Below are positions 17,705 to 26,982 of a stretch of DNA of 64,000 nucleotides, piece after piece. Made by a program: the position numbers and the translations under genes. The DNA comes from Deltaproteobacteria bacterium (GTDB taxonomy: Bacteria > Desulfobacterota > Desulfobacteria > Desulfobacterales > Desulfatirhabdiaceae). Position 1 is the first letter of the stretch; the number at the start of each line of letters is the position of its first letter. The stretch lies in contig JACRBZ010000010.1 in assembly GCA_016219185.1 (NCBI GenBank), positions 124,001 to 188,000 of the forward strand. Direction: 5' to 3'. A model generated the notes under the pieces. That model made no database searches. It saw only the letters and a list, made by a program, of their open reading frames with translations, and was not told where the DNA came from.

Positions 17705-17838
17705 ACGGCTTCGTAAAAAGTCCGGATGCTGCGTTGCCTGGCAACATGCTCAACTATCGAGCGCATTGCAGCGTACGAAAAGTACGCTTCATTCCTCAGG
17801 CTTTGCGCGCCTTGCCTGCGAACTTTTTACGAAGTCGT
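17705..17838. repeat. Palindromic repeat element (MITE- or REP-like)
   Basis: The terminal arms 17705-17721 and 17822-17838 are inverted repeats, pairing at 16 of 17 positions (core CTTCGTAAAAAGT). A smaller palindrome, GCGTACGAAAAGTACGC, lies inside (about 17772-17788). The element is about 134 bp, lacks a coding frame of its own, and overlaps the 5' extension of the GNAT frame. It looks like a dispersed non-autonomous repeat, though only this copy occurs in the window. Confidence 0.6.
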
Positions 17839-17887
17839 TATTGTTGGGTAATGATAAAGGATCGGCTTTAAGCGTGTTCACCGCCCG

Positions 17888-19195
17888 TTATGCGTTTGCG
17901 TAAAACACGGCCAGTTTTTCAGGCGCAACGCCGCAATGGTATCCGGCAATCACCAGTTGGTTGATCAGCGTGGTTCGAAGCACGCCAAGCTCAAGCCACC
18001 TTCGGCCCGAGGTCAGGGCAGCCGCATCCGCGATCACGATGCGCCCCTTTTGCCTCAGTCTTCGAATAAAATCGTAGTCTTCCATGATCGGCATGGGGTT
18101 GTAGCCACCCATCTCGAAAAAATTCCGCCTGCGAACAAAAATTGCCTGGTCGCCGTAGGGCATTTGAAGATGATGTGCCCGGAAATTGGTCATCCATTCA
18201 ACCAGTCCGCGACCCGGAAACGGCCGGGCAATGCCAAAGCGAAACGCACCGCCGGCAGCAGCCGGATCATTCAGTATGTTGCAAATATGAGCCGGATAGC
18301 CGTCCGGAAGCCGGGTATCCGCATGCAGAAAAAGAAGATGGCGGCCCCGGGAAATCCCGGCCCCTGCATTCATCTGAACGGCCCTGCCCCGAGGCACGTG
18401 AATAACAATTGCCCCTGCCTTGGATGCCAGATGAACCGTCTCATCCCTGCTGCCGCCATCCACAACGATGACCTCAAGCGGATGTCCTTTGCGGGCGCTT
18501 TGAATGGCTGCCTGAATCCGGGCGGACTCGTTCAGCGCCGGAATGATAACGGAAATCCGGTCGCTATGCCTGTTCCGGACTTTTTGAGCGCTTTCCCAGA
18601 TATGCAAATCCTCCGGCGTATCCACATCATTCAGCCGATCCACCCGCGCGCAGGAAACATCAAGGGATGAAAGCACATTAAGCGTCTCTTCCAGAACTTT
18701 CCCGGTCCCCCAGGAAATTTCCTTAAAAACGCGCGAAAGCCGCTGCCTCAGGCCGATAAGATAATAACCGCCGTCGGCGGCAGGTCCAAGCACCACGGGA
18801 TGGTGATCCAGGGCACTAAACGCCGCTTCAAGAATATCGGCCGTCAGCCCGGGACAGTCCGAACCCGCAAGGACAATGCGATCGCATCCCTGGTCAAACC
18901 CGTCCTTAAAGGCATTATCCATCCGTTCACCCAGGTCCGGGCCGATCTGCCCGGCATATGCCATGTCATTTCCAAGCCACTGCCGCATTTTGGAAATATC
19001 GCCGCCCGCAAACCGTATTTCCATGCCAATGCCGGTCGAAGCATTCAAAGCGCGGGCCGCGGCAACGACCCGTTCCGTCATCAGCCTGTGAAGTTCGGCG
19101 GCACCTCTGGCGCCAAGCGCGCCGATCAGCCGCGTCTTGGTGATTCCAGGTTCCGGGTAGCGGGTAAAAATGATCAGTTTTTTCCGGTTCGTCAT
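17888..19195 (-). CDS. Fused TIGR04282/TIGR04283-type glycosyltransferase
   Basis: A 435-residue protein made of two domains. Residues 1-205 match the TIGR04282 (DUF2064) family: IIFTRYPEPGITKTRLIGALG at the start, LAGSDCPGLT, and LGPAADGGYYLIGL. Residues about 213-435 are a GT-A fold of the TIGR04283 type: ISVIIPALNES, VIVVDGGSRDET, RAVQMNAGAG, FLHADTRLP. Both families are associated with arsenosugar biosynthesis and the ArsS radical SAM protein, often as separate genes. Here they are one polypeptide. The TVP38/TMEM64 gene lies just upstream. ArsS and partners are 32 kb away in this window. Confidence 0.88.
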   Translation of the reverse strand: MTNRKKLIIFTRYPEPGITKTRLIGALGARGAAELHRLMTERVVAAARALNASTGIGMEIRFAGGDISKMRQWLGNDMAYAGQIGPDLGERMDNAFKDGFDQGCDRIVLAGSDCPGLTADILEAAFSALDHHPVVLGPAADGGYYLIGLRQRLSRVFKEISWGTGKVLEETLNVLSSLDVSCARVDRLNDVDTPEDLHIWESAQKVRNRHSDRISVIIPALNESARIQAAIQSARKGHPLEVIVVDGGSRDETVHLASKAGAIVIHVPRGRAVQMNAGAGISRGRHLLFLHADTRLPDGYPAHICNILNDPAAAGGAFRFGIARPFPGRGLVEWMTNFRAHHLQMPYGDQAIFVRRRNFFEMGGYNPMPIMEDYDFIRRLRQKGRIVIADAAALTSGRRWLELGVLRTTLINQLVIAGYHCGVAPEKLAVFYANA

Positions 19196-19270
19196 TGAAC
19201 CGGCCGTTCATGTTTCATGGTGGACATGCGCTTCTTATGACCCGAGATAAAATGACAGGCATCATACAGT

Positions 19271-19996
19271 TCACGGAGAAATGCGCGAAGACAGGGCTTT
19301 TTTTGCAAGGCGCGTGACAAAAACCGTAACCACGACTGTTGCCAATAGGCCGACACCGTATAGAACCCACTCCGCCGGCGTGCGCGTGCGCCCCCCGGCG
19401 CCCAGGCCTGCCAAATCACCGGCCAGGGACCCGATATACACATACATCAGGGTTCCGGGTATCATTCCGATCCACGATGCCAGGAAGTAGTGCTTGAGGC
19501 TGACCCGTGTCAGTCCAAAGGCGTAGTTGAGGAGGTTAAAGGGAAAAACCGGAGACAGGCGGGTCAGAAAAACGATTTTCCAGCCCTCCCTTGCCACGGC
19601 TTCATCAATGGCCTTGAATTTCTCATTGCCCGCAATCCGCCTGGCCACCCAGTCCCGGGCCAGATAACGCCCGACCAGAAAGGCGCAGGTGGCACCCAGA
19701 GTCGCCCCGGTCAACACCGCAATGAATCCCTGAACCAACCCGAACACCGCGCCGGCTCCCAATGTCAGGATGGACCCCGGAAGAAGCAGCACACAGGCCA
19801 GGATATAGAGGGCAACAAAGATCATCGGACCCAGCGGACCGAGACCGGAAATCCATACCAACGCATCGCGAAAAACCTGCTGAAGATTAAAGGCCCTTCC
19901 CGAAACGACCAGAACGCCAATGATCACCGCAGCCAGGACCACCTTACCAATTGTCCCCTTACGGCCTGCTTTAGGCTTTAGCTTAGTCCCCTTCAT
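19271..19996 (-). CDS. TVP38/TMEM64 (DedA-like) membrane protein
   Basis: A 241-residue inner-membrane protein. It has a basic N-terminus and about five hydrophobic segments (around 18-36, 52-75, 76-105, 165-190 and 205-228). The SNARE-associated/VTT-domain signature is present: LLPGSILTLGAGAVFGLVQGF, then GATCAFLVGRYLARD, then FLTRLSPVFPFNLLNYAFGLT. The family is linked to lipid or small-molecule movement. In many genomes it sits in the rSAM/arsenosugar gene neighbourhood. It is 75 bp upstream of the fused glycosyltransferase and downstream of glk. Confidence 0.88.
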   Translation of the reverse strand: MKGTKLKPKAGRKGTIGKVVLAAVIIGVLVVSGRAFNLQQVFRDALVWISGLGPLGPMIFVALYILACVLLLPGSILTLGAGAVFGLVQGFIAVLTGATLGATCAFLVGRYLARDWVARRIAGNEKFKAIDEAVAREGWKIVFLTRLSPVFPFNLLNYAFGLTRVSLKHYFLASWIGMIPGTLMYVYIGSLAGDLAGLGAGGRTRTPAEWVLYGVGLLATVVVTVFVTRLAKKALSSRISP

Positions 19997-20071
19997 TTTT
20001 CCGCCTGTCTTTCGTCAAATGACCCGTTACGCTTGAGAAAACCGATTGCCGCCGCCTGATTTTGTATCCCC

Positions 20072-21091
20072 TTATTTTGTTTCTCCGGTTTCAAGCCAAA
20101 GTCCGTGGCATGCGGCCCCCACGAGCGCCATTTTGGGGTTCAGGATCACATGGACCGGAAATTCATCCATGAGCCCGGACATTCTCCCCTTGTGTCCGAA
20201 CGCCTCCATGAACAGCCTTTGTTGCAGTGCCGGGAGGATACGCGGCGGAATGCCGCCCCCCAGGTAAATGCCGCCGGAAGCCATCATTTTCAGGGCCAGA
20301 TTTCCGGATTCGGCGCCCAAAATGGAAATAAACGTGTTCAGTGTTTCCCGGCAGAGCCCGCACGGCCTGTCCTTGTCGAGGGCAGCACCGATGATGACCG
20401 GCACGGGATCACGAACCGCGATCAATTGTTCGGCCAGCCAGTCCGGTACCTCACCCTGCCCGTCTTCTTTCAAAAATGCATGGATGTTCGCAAGGCCGAT
20501 ACCGGAGCATACCCGTTCCGCGCTGACGTGGTTGAAGCGATTCAGAAGATAAAGCAGCAGCCGGACCTCTAAAGCGTTTGTCGGCGCAAAATCGGCGTGC
20601 CCACCTTCCGAGGGATGGGCCAGGTACCGGGTGCCATCCCATGTGAGGTACGCCTGGCCAAGTCCCGTGCCCGGTGCCAAAACGGCAATGGCGCCGCCTG
20701 GAACCGCGCGTCCCTTGTTTAGCGTCAGAAGATCTTTTGGCTCAAGAAGCGGTACCGCATGAGCCAATGCCAGAAGGTCGTTCATCAGATGCACGCGCGA
20801 AAGGCCGAGCGCATCGGCCAGCCGCCTCTCGTCCAAAACCCATGGCAGGTTGGTGATTCTCGCCTGCCCGTTGACAACGGGACCGGCAACACCAAAGCTT
20901 GCCAGATCGACTTTTATTTTGACCCGGGAGAGGAATTCCCGGACAATACCCTCCAGGCTTGAATAGTCCCGGCTGGCAAAGGTGGCTTCCGCCATGAAGG
21001 TACGCGGTCCGGACCCGGGCGAAAAGACGGCCAGGATGGTCTTTGTTCCGCCAATATCACCGGTCAGTATCGCTGTTGTCTGTTTTGTCAT
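20072..21091 (-). CDS. glk: Glucokinase
   Basis: A protein of about 339 residues that phosphorylates glucose with ATP, cytoplasmic. It has the phosphate-1 motif LTGDIGGTKTILAVF at residues 9-23, LMNDLLALAHAVPLL, VLAPGTGLGQAYL (adenosine/phosphate), the glucose-contact EGGHADFAPT, and SGGIYLGGGIPPRILPAL near the C-terminus. This is the bacterial Glk family without a ROK zinc motif. The frame extends to 21175, but AAAGGA is spaced for the ATG at 21091, where the family N-terminus begins. It heads the minus-strand run glk, TVP38, glycosyltransferase. Confidence 0.92.
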   Translation of the reverse strand: MTKQTTAILTGDIGGTKTILAVFSPGSGPRTFMAEATFASRDYSSLEGIVREFLSRVKIKVDLASFGVAGPVVNGQARITNLPWVLDERRLADALGLSRVHLMNDLLALAHAVPLLEPKDLLTLNKGRAVPGGAIAVLAPGTGLGQAYLTWDGTRYLAHPSEGGHADFAPTNALEVRLLLYLLNRFNHVSAERVCSGIGLANIHAFLKEDGQGEVPDWLAEQLIAVRDPVPVIIGAALDKDRPCGLCRETLNTFISILGAESGNLALKMMASGGIYLGGGIPPRILPALQQRLFMEAFGHKGRMSGLMDEFPVHVILNPKMALVGAACHGLWLETGETK

Positions 21092-21417
21092 CCGCGGGAT
21101 TCCTTTGATCATCCCCTCTGATTCAGGTTCGCAGCAGGGAGCAGGCCCGGCAGCCCATGGCAGTGCTTCAAACACGGATCTTTATACACCATTTTCAGAG
21201 GAATTATCAGATTTATTTTATAATTCCCTCTCCTGAAATGATGAATGGTTTTTATCACTCATCATTATTCAGGATTTTTAAGTGACGCTCCTCAACTTTA
21301 CCAGGACCCTGAATATACCTGGGACGAATACATTCAGGTATAATGCTTTAAGAATTTATGGATAGCAGAAGATGACGGTTTGAAATCAATATCCCATATT
21401 TGGAGGTCCGATTTCAA
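21092..21417. other. Intergenic region upstream of the Uma2 gene
   Basis: AT-rich non-coding DNA between divergent glk and the Uma2-family gene. A perfect 8-bp inverted repeat, TATACCTG (21314-21321) and CAGGTATA (21335-21342), may be an operator. No reading frame or RNA gene was recognised. Confidence 0.4.
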
Positions 21418-21445
21418 TTGACACATATGTTATTCTTTATATAAT
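21418..21445 (+). promoter_or_regulatory. Strong sigma70 promoter
   Basis: A perfect -35 TTGACA (21418-21423) and a perfect -10 TATAAT (21440-21445) are separated by 16 bp. Transcription would start near 21452, about 175 bp before the Uma2-family gene, and could continue into the kinase array. Confidence 0.7.
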
Positions 21446-21627
21446 CCCATAGTAAAGAATAGTACTTTGGACTGTCCGGATAGCAGGATAATTTCCGGAA
21501 AACGGTCATGAACCAGCGAACGATCCGCCCCCTCGGATGAACTATCCCGGGAGCACGGGCCTTCAGTCCGCTATCGGCAGCAGGATGTCCGCGATTCCAG
21601 GACCTTTTCACGGTAAAGGAGAAATTC

Positions 21628-22209
21628 ATGGGACAGGCGCTTTTAAAAAAGCAGGTTTACAGCAAAGAAGAATATCTGAAATTGGAAGAACACAACGAAT
21701 ATAAAAGTGAATTTCATGATGGCGATATTTTTGCCATGGCCGGAGGAAGTTATAAGCATAGCGCCATTTGCTCCAATCTGCACCGAAGAATCGGGAATTT
21801 GCTTGATGAAAAGGATTGTATGCTATTTGACAGCAATTTGAAACTGGCAATCCTTAAACACAATGCCTTTGTATATCCGGACATGATGGTTGTCTGTGGA
21901 AAAATCGAATTTTATGAGAATCAAAACGACATCATCCAGAATCCAACACTCATTGTTGAGGTTTTATCACCTTCAACTGAATCTTTTGACAGGGGCAGGA
22001 AATTTGAATACTATCGTACCCTGGCATCTTTAACAGAATATATACTGGTATCCCAGAAAGAGCCCATCATTGAAACTTATTTCAAACAGAATGAAAAGAA
22101 TTGGCTGTATTCCGTGGTAAAAGGAATTGAAGAAAGCATTGTTTTGCAATCGCTTTCGAGCAATATTGCGTTGAAGGAAATATATCTGAAAGTGGAGAGC
22201 ACTGATTAG
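21628..22209 (+). CDS. Uma2-family endonuclease-like protein
   Basis: A 193-residue protein of the Uma2 (DUF820) family, which has a PD-(D/E)XK restriction-endonuclease-like fold. It shows YLKLEEHNEYKSEFHDGDIFAMAGGS near the N-terminus, YPDMMVVCG (catalytic Asp), and NPTLIVEVLSPSTESFDRGRKFEYYRTL with the Glu/Lys positions. Function in bacteria is unknown; copies are often mobile or present in multiples. The gene is visibly richer in A and T than its neighbours, which suggests transfer. It ends 38 bp before the first kinase of the array. Confidence 0.85.
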   Translation: MGQALLKKQVYSKEEYLKLEEHNEYKSEFHDGDIFAMAGGSYKHSAICSNLHRRIGNLLDEKDCMLFDSNLKLAILKHNAFVYPDMMVVCGKIEFYENQNDIIQNPTLIVEVLSPSTESFDRGRKFEYYRTLASLTEYILVSQKEPIIETYFKQNEKNWLYSVVKGIEESIVLQSLSSNIALKEIYLKVESTD

Positions 22210-22247
22210 GGTCATATAACGGATCTGCCGTCCAATGGAGGCCCATC

Positions 22248-25067
22248 ATGATAAGCAAGGCCAAGCGGCACGAAGAAGCCGCGGAACTGCGCGGGAAGGC
22301 CGAAGAAACGGCCCGGGAAAAAGCGGCCCCGTCTTCTGAAAGTCTGGATGCCCTGTCGCCCGAAGAAACCCGGCAGATGCTCCACGAGCTGCGTGTGCAT
22401 CAGATCGAGCTGGAAATACAAAACGAGGACCTGCGCCGGACGCAGGTGGAATTGGACGCGGCGCGAGCGCGCTATTTCGATCTTTACGACCTTGCCCCGG
22501 TGGGTTATTGCACCCTCTCCGAAATGGGGCTGATCCTGGAGGCCAACCTCACCGCAGCAATGCTTCTGGGAAGCACCCGGAGCATGCTGATCAAGCATCC
22601 GATCTCCCGCTTCATCCACAAAGCGGACCAGGACATCTACTACCAGCACCGCAAACAGCTCTTTGATACCGGTGAACCGCAGATATGCGAACTGCGCATG
22701 GTGAAACCGGACGGCACGGCATTCTGGGTTCATTTGAAAGCGATCATTGCGCCGGACCCCGACGGCACGCCCGTGTGCCGTATCGTGATGAGCGATATCA
22801 GCGAGCGAAAGTTCCATGAGGATGAGCTCGAGTTGACGGCGCGCCTGATTGCACTGATCAAAACGCCGGGTGATTTCCGTGAATGCATGTCGGACCTGGT
22901 CGCTTCCCTGCAAGGCTGGTCGGGATGCGAAGCCGTCGGCATCCGGTTGCGTGCCGGGGACGACTATCCGTATTACGAGACCCGTGGTTTTCCGCCAGAG
23001 TTTGTTCAAGCGGAAAACCACCTCTGCGCGCATGGCCCGGATGGCAAAATTCTGCGCGATGGCATCGGCAACCCCGTGCTCGAGTGCATGTGCGGCAACA
23101 TCCTGTGCGGCCGGTTCGATCCCGCCAAACCGTTCTTCACGGCCCAAGGCAGCTTCTGGTCCAACAACACCACGGCACTTCTTGCCAGCACCACCGAAGC
23201 CGATCGCCAGGCGCGCACGCGCAACCAGTACAACGGCATGGGATATGAATCGGTGGCCCTGATCCCCCTTCGCGCCGATGATCAGGTTTTCGGATTGCTG
23301 CAATTCAACGACCACCGTCCGAACCGTTTCACTCCCGATCTGATGTCCCATTTCGAAAAAATCGCCGACAACCTGGCCATTGCCCTGTCGAAACGCCAGG
23401 CCGAGAAGGCCTTGCGCGAGAGCGAGGCTCAATTCCGCACCATTTTTGAAGTCGCCTCTGTCGGCATACTCCAGGCTGATCCGATAACAGGTCGAATATT
23501 GCGGTGTAACGAGACCTATTGCCGGATAACCGGCTACCCGCTATCTGAATTGCTGGAAATTTCCTTTTCCGAGCTGACCCATCCGGAAGATCGTCAGCGG
23601 GACTGGGAAATTTTTTCCCGGGCCGCATGCGGTGAGATGCCGGTCTATTTCAATGAAAAACGCTATATCCGCAAGGATGGCGGCATGATATGGGTAAGAC
23701 TGAATGCCGCCTTTGTTCGAAATTCAAAGGGTCAACCGATCCGGACAGTGGCCATCTGCGAGGACATCTCCGAGCGCAAGCGGGCAGGCGCCTATGGAGA
23801 AATGGGCCGGGAAGTCCTGCAGATACTGAACGAGCCGAGAGATCTGCGGGATTCAATCCAGCGCGTCCTCACCGCGTTGAAGAAACGAACCGGGGTTGAT
23901 GCCGTGGGCATTCGCCTGCAAAACGGGGATAATTTTCCGTATTTCGTCCAGAAAGGCTTTTCCAGGGATTTTCTGATGACGGAAAACACGCTGATCGAAC
24001 ATTCAGCGGATGGCGGGGTGTGTCGGGACAAAGACGGAAACATCAGTCTGGAATGCACCTGCGGCCTGGTCATTTCCGGCAAGACCGATCCGGCCAATCC
24101 GCTCTTCACACCGGGGGGAAGCTTCTGGACGAACGATTCATTCCCGCTTCTGGACATTCCCCCCAACGAGGATCCCCGGCTTCACCCCCGCAACCGATGC
24201 ATTCACCAGGGCTATGCCTCAATAGCCCTGGTGCCCATTCGGAACAAGGACAGGAATGTTGGCCTGATCCAGCTCAACGACCGGCAAAAAGGCCGTTTCA
24301 CCCTTGATACGGTTGAACTCCTGGAAGGAATCGCATCGCACATCGGAGCGGCCTTGATGCGCAAGCGGGTCGAAGAGTCCCTGCGGGAATCCGAGGAGGC
24401 GCTACGGACCTCGCTGGCGGAGAAAGAAGTGCTGCTCAAGGAAGTCCATCACCGGGTCAAGAACAACCTGGCATCCATCATGGGGCTTTTGGACCTGCAG
24501 GGACAGACGATGGAAAGCGAGCCAGCCATAACCGCCCTGGCGGAACTGAGCGTCAGGATCAGGTCCATGGTGCTTGTACACGAACAGCTCTACCAGTCCG
24601 AGAACTTCTCCCGGATCGATTTTCAGGATTACCTCAATGCGTTGATCGCCAATCTGCTTTTGTCCTATGAGCGATCCGGAGACATCCAGGTCAGCGTGGC
24701 CGCGAAGGGTGTCGAGATGGGTCTTGACATCGCCGTCCCCTGCGGGCTGCTCGTCACCGAACTGTTGACCAATGCCCTCAAGTACGCCTTCCCGGCAGAC
24801 CGGCCCCGCCCCGGGGCCTGCGGCTGCAAAATCGCCGTCTCCGCGGAATGTGACGGCGCCGCCTACACGTTGGTCGTGTCTGACAACGGCGTGGGACTGC
24901 CCGTTGATTTAGACTGGGCGAACACCAAAACCCTGGGCCTGCTGCTGGTCAAGATGCTCGGTCAGCACCAGCTCCAGGGCAAGATCGAACTGGATCGCAC
25001 CCACGGCACCACGTTCCGGCTCCGGTTTACCGCCAGGGACAGGAACATGTCCGGGGATAACTTATGA
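22248..25067 (+). CDS. PAS-GAF-PAS-GAF HisKA_2 sensor kinase
   Basis: A 939-residue cytoplasmic sensor with no transmembrane segment. Domains: a helical lead-in (30-70), PAS (72-185), GAF (195-375), PAS (385-505), GAF (515-700), HisKA_2 (725-800) with HHRVKNNL (His734/735), and HATPase_c (about 830-930; DNGVGLP, TLGLLLVKMLGQHQL). Both GAF domains contain a cysteine-bearing motif, LECMCGNILCG and LECTCGLVISG. The last 210 residues are nearly identical to three other kinases in the window. GGAGG precedes the ATG. A receiver gene follows after 21 bp and is the likely partner. The input signal is unknown. Confidence 0.88.
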   Translation: MISKAKRHEEAAELRGKAEETAREKAAPSSESLDALSPEETRQMLHELRVHQIELEIQNEDLRRTQVELDAARARYFDLYDLAPVGYCTLSEMGLILEANLTAAMLLGSTRSMLIKHPISRFIHKADQDIYYQHRKQLFDTGEPQICELRMVKPDGTAFWVHLKAIIAPDPDGTPVCRIVMSDISERKFHEDELELTARLIALIKTPGDFRECMSDLVASLQGWSGCEAVGIRLRAGDDYPYYETRGFPPEFVQAENHLCAHGPDGKILRDGIGNPVLECMCGNILCGRFDPAKPFFTAQGSFWSNNTTALLASTTEADRQARTRNQYNGMGYESVALIPLRADDQVFGLLQFNDHRPNRFTPDLMSHFEKIADNLAIALSKRQAEKALRESEAQFRTIFEVASVGILQADPITGRILRCNETYCRITGYPLSELLEISFSELTHPEDRQRDWEIFSRAACGEMPVYFNEKRYIRKDGGMIWVRLNAAFVRNSKGQPIRTVAICEDISERKRAGAYGEMGREVLQILNEPRDLRDSIQRVLTALKKRTGVDAVGIRLQNGDNFPYFVQKGFSRDFLMTENTLIEHSADGGVCRDKDGNISLECTCGLVISGKTDPANPLFTPGGSFWTNDSFPLLDIPPNEDPRLHPRNRCIHQGYASIALVPIRNKDRNVGLIQLNDRQKGRFTLDTVELLEGIASHIGAALMRKRVEESLRESEEALRTSLAEKEVLLKEVHHRVKNNLASIMGLLDLQGQTMESEPAITALAELSVRIRSMVLVHEQLYQSENFSRIDFQDYLNALIANLLLSYERSGDIQVSVAAKGVEMGLDIAVPCGLLVTELLTNALKYAFPADRPRPGACGCKIAVSAECDGAAYTLVVSDNGVGLPVDLDWANTKTLGLLLVKMLGQHQLQGKIELDRTHGTTFRLRFTARDRNMSGDNL

Positions 25068-25088
25068 CGGATAGGAGATATAAGGTTC

Positions 25089-25511
25089 ATGGGACAAAAA
25101 ACCGTTCTGATCGTTGAAGACGACGGGATTCTCGCCATCCATCTGCGGAATATGCTGGTCGGCCTGGGATACGGCGTTTCCGAACCGGTGGCCACGGGAG
25201 AGGCGGCGATCGCCGCCGTGGCCGCCGAGCGGCCCGATCTAGTGTTGATGGACATCCAACTGGCCGGAATGATGGATGGTATCACCGCAGCCGGGAGCAT
25301 CCACTCGGCCACCGATGTGCCCATCGTTTTTCTGACCGGTTACTCCCAGGGCCCCCTGCTCCAACGGGCCAGGACCGCCGCACCTTATGGCTACCTGATC
25401 AAGCCGGTATCCCGGCATGAACTGGCGGCCACCATCGAGACGGCGCTAAACACACGCTCTACCGTCAGCTCGGGGGAAGCAAGAATCGGTATAACTCCCT
25501 TTATCGGATGA
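25089..25511 (+). CDS. Stand-alone receiver protein, C-terminus frameshifted
   Basis: A 140-residue protein consisting of a receiver domain: acidic pair Glu10/Asp11/Asp12, phospho-acceptor Asp55 (LMDIQLAG), Thr in FLTGYS, and Lys105 before Pro. Its first 118 residues are nearly identical to the receivers at 27065 and 31493. There the protein continues with a coiled coil and kinase; here the frame diverges at TAL-NTRSTV. Alignment by eye shows a 4-nt loss near 25446 relative to the paralogs, after which about 20 unrelated residues are read. The downstream kinase part is absent, so it is a truncated relative that may still accept phosphate. Confidence 0.8.
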   Translation: MGQKTVLIVEDDGILAIHLRNMLVGLGYGVSEPVATGEAAIAAVAAERPDLVLMDIQLAGMMDGITAAGSIHSATDVPIVFLTGYSQGPLLQRARTAAPYGYLIKPVSRHELAATIETALNTRSTVSSGEARIGITPFIG

Positions 25512-25566
25512 TTCGCATCTTTTACGGTATGAAGAAATGAACGAACAACCCTGCAGGAGAAAGCCC

Positions 25567-26982
25567 ATGGCGACATCTTCTTCCGCGGTCGGCAAGAGGA
25601 AATCCCCGCTGACCATTTCGTTCGTCCTGGTGGTCTCATTCTGGACCGGCCTTATCGTGGCGCTGGCCTGGTGGGATTTCCAGCAGATATACGTTGCCAC
25701 TCTCGAGAATGCACGAACCGGGACCCGCGACAGTTTTAACAAGGATCTGGCTTACCGGCGGTGGGCGGCCCTTCATGGCGGAGTGTACGTCCCGATTACA
25801 CCCGAAATGCCTCCGAGCCCATACCTTTCCCACATTCCGGAAAGAGACATCACCACCCCATCGGGGAAAAAACTGACCTTGATAAATCCCGCCTACATGA
25901 CCCGCCAGGTCCATGAGCTGGCGGAACAGCAATATGGCGCACGCGGGCACATCACCAGCCTGAGGCCAATCAGGCTGGCAAATGCTCCGGACGCGTGGGA
26001 GAAAGAGGCTTTGACTGCCTTTGAACGCGGCGTGAAGGAGGTGTCGTCCCTCAATCAGATCGGCAGCGAGACTTATTTGCGCTTCATGCGCCCGCTGATC
26101 ACGGAACCTCAGTGCTTGAGCTGCCATGGAGACCAGGGCTACAAAGCCGGGGATATTCGAGGTGGAACCAGTGTTTCAGTGCCCTGGGAGCCTTTTCGAG
26201 AAACGCTCCTTGACCATTTCCGTGGCGGTATCGCCGGGTATGGCGGGATATGGATAATCGGAATACTCGGACTATGGTTTGGCCGGAACCGCCTCGAACA
26301 CTATCTATCCGAGCGGTTGCGGGCGGAGGAGGCACTACGGACCTCTCTGGCGGAGAAAGAAGTGCTGCTCAGGGAAGTCCATCATCGGGTCAAGAACAAC
26401 CTGGCCGCCATCGTGGGGCTGCTGGACCTGCAGCAGCAGGCGATGGACAACAAAGCAGCCAGAACCGCCATGTCGGAAATAGGTGACAGGATCAGGTCCA
26501 TGGCACTTGTTCACGAGCAGCTCTACCAATCCGAGAACTTCTCCAGGATTGATTTTCAGGATTACCTCGAAGCATTGGTCGCTCATCTGCGTTCCTCCCA
26601 TGAGCAATCCGGAGACATCCGCGTCTGCGTGGCCGCAAAGGGCGTCGTGATGGATCTTGACATTGCCGTCCCCTGCGGGCTGCTCATCACCGAGCTGTTG
26701 ACCAATGCCCTCAAGTACGCCTTCCCGGCAGACCGGCCCCGCTCCGGGGCCAGCGGCTGCGAAATCGCCGTCTTGGCGGAATGGGACGGCACCGCCTACA
26801 CGTTGGTCGTTTCCGACAACGGCGTGGGTCTGCCCATTGATCTGGACTGGACGAACACGAAGACCCTGGGCCTGCTGCTGGTCAAGATGCTCGGACAGCA
26901 CCAGCTCCAGGGCCGGATCGAACTGAATCGCACCAGCGGGACAACGTTCCGGTTACGGTTTAAACCAAAGGTCGGTGAATAG
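25567..26982 (+). CDS. Membrane HisKA_2 kinase with haem-binding Tll0287/DUF3365 domain
   Basis: A 471-residue sensor kinase. TM1 is at about 16-36 and TM2 at about 219-238. Between them is a periplasmic DUF3365 (Tll0287-like) domain with the c-type haem site CLSCH (Cys183, Cys186, His187). The cytoplasmic part is HisKA_2 with HHRVKNNL (His272/273) and HATPase_c. This layout suggests redox or gas sensing; covalent haem would need cytochrome c maturation. AGGAG is spaced for the ATG at 25567, 30 nt inside the open frame. It ends inside an 8-bp tandem repeat, with the receiver kinase at 27065 as likely partner. Confidence 0.87.
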   Translation: MATSSSAVGKRKSPLTISFVLVVSFWTGLIVALAWWDFQQIYVATLENARTGTRDSFNKDLAYRRWAALHGGVYVPITPEMPPSPYLSHIPERDITTPSGKKLTLINPAYMTRQVHELAEQQYGARGHITSLRPIRLANAPDAWEKEALTAFERGVKEVSSLNQIGSETYLRFMRPLITEPQCLSCHGDQGYKAGDIRGGTSVSVPWEPFRETLLDHFRGGIAGYGGIWIIGILGLWFGRNRLEHYLSERLRAEEALRTSLAEKEVLLREVHHRVKNNLAAIVGLLDLQQQAMDNKAARTAMSEIGDRIRSMALVHEQLYQSENFSRIDFQDYLEALVAHLRSSHEQSGDIRVCVAAKGVVMDLDIAVPCGLLITELLTNALKYAFPADRPRSGASGCEIAVLAEWDGTAYTLVVSDNGVGLPIDLDWTNTKTLGLLLVKMLGQHQLQGRIELNRTSGTTFRLRFKPKVGE

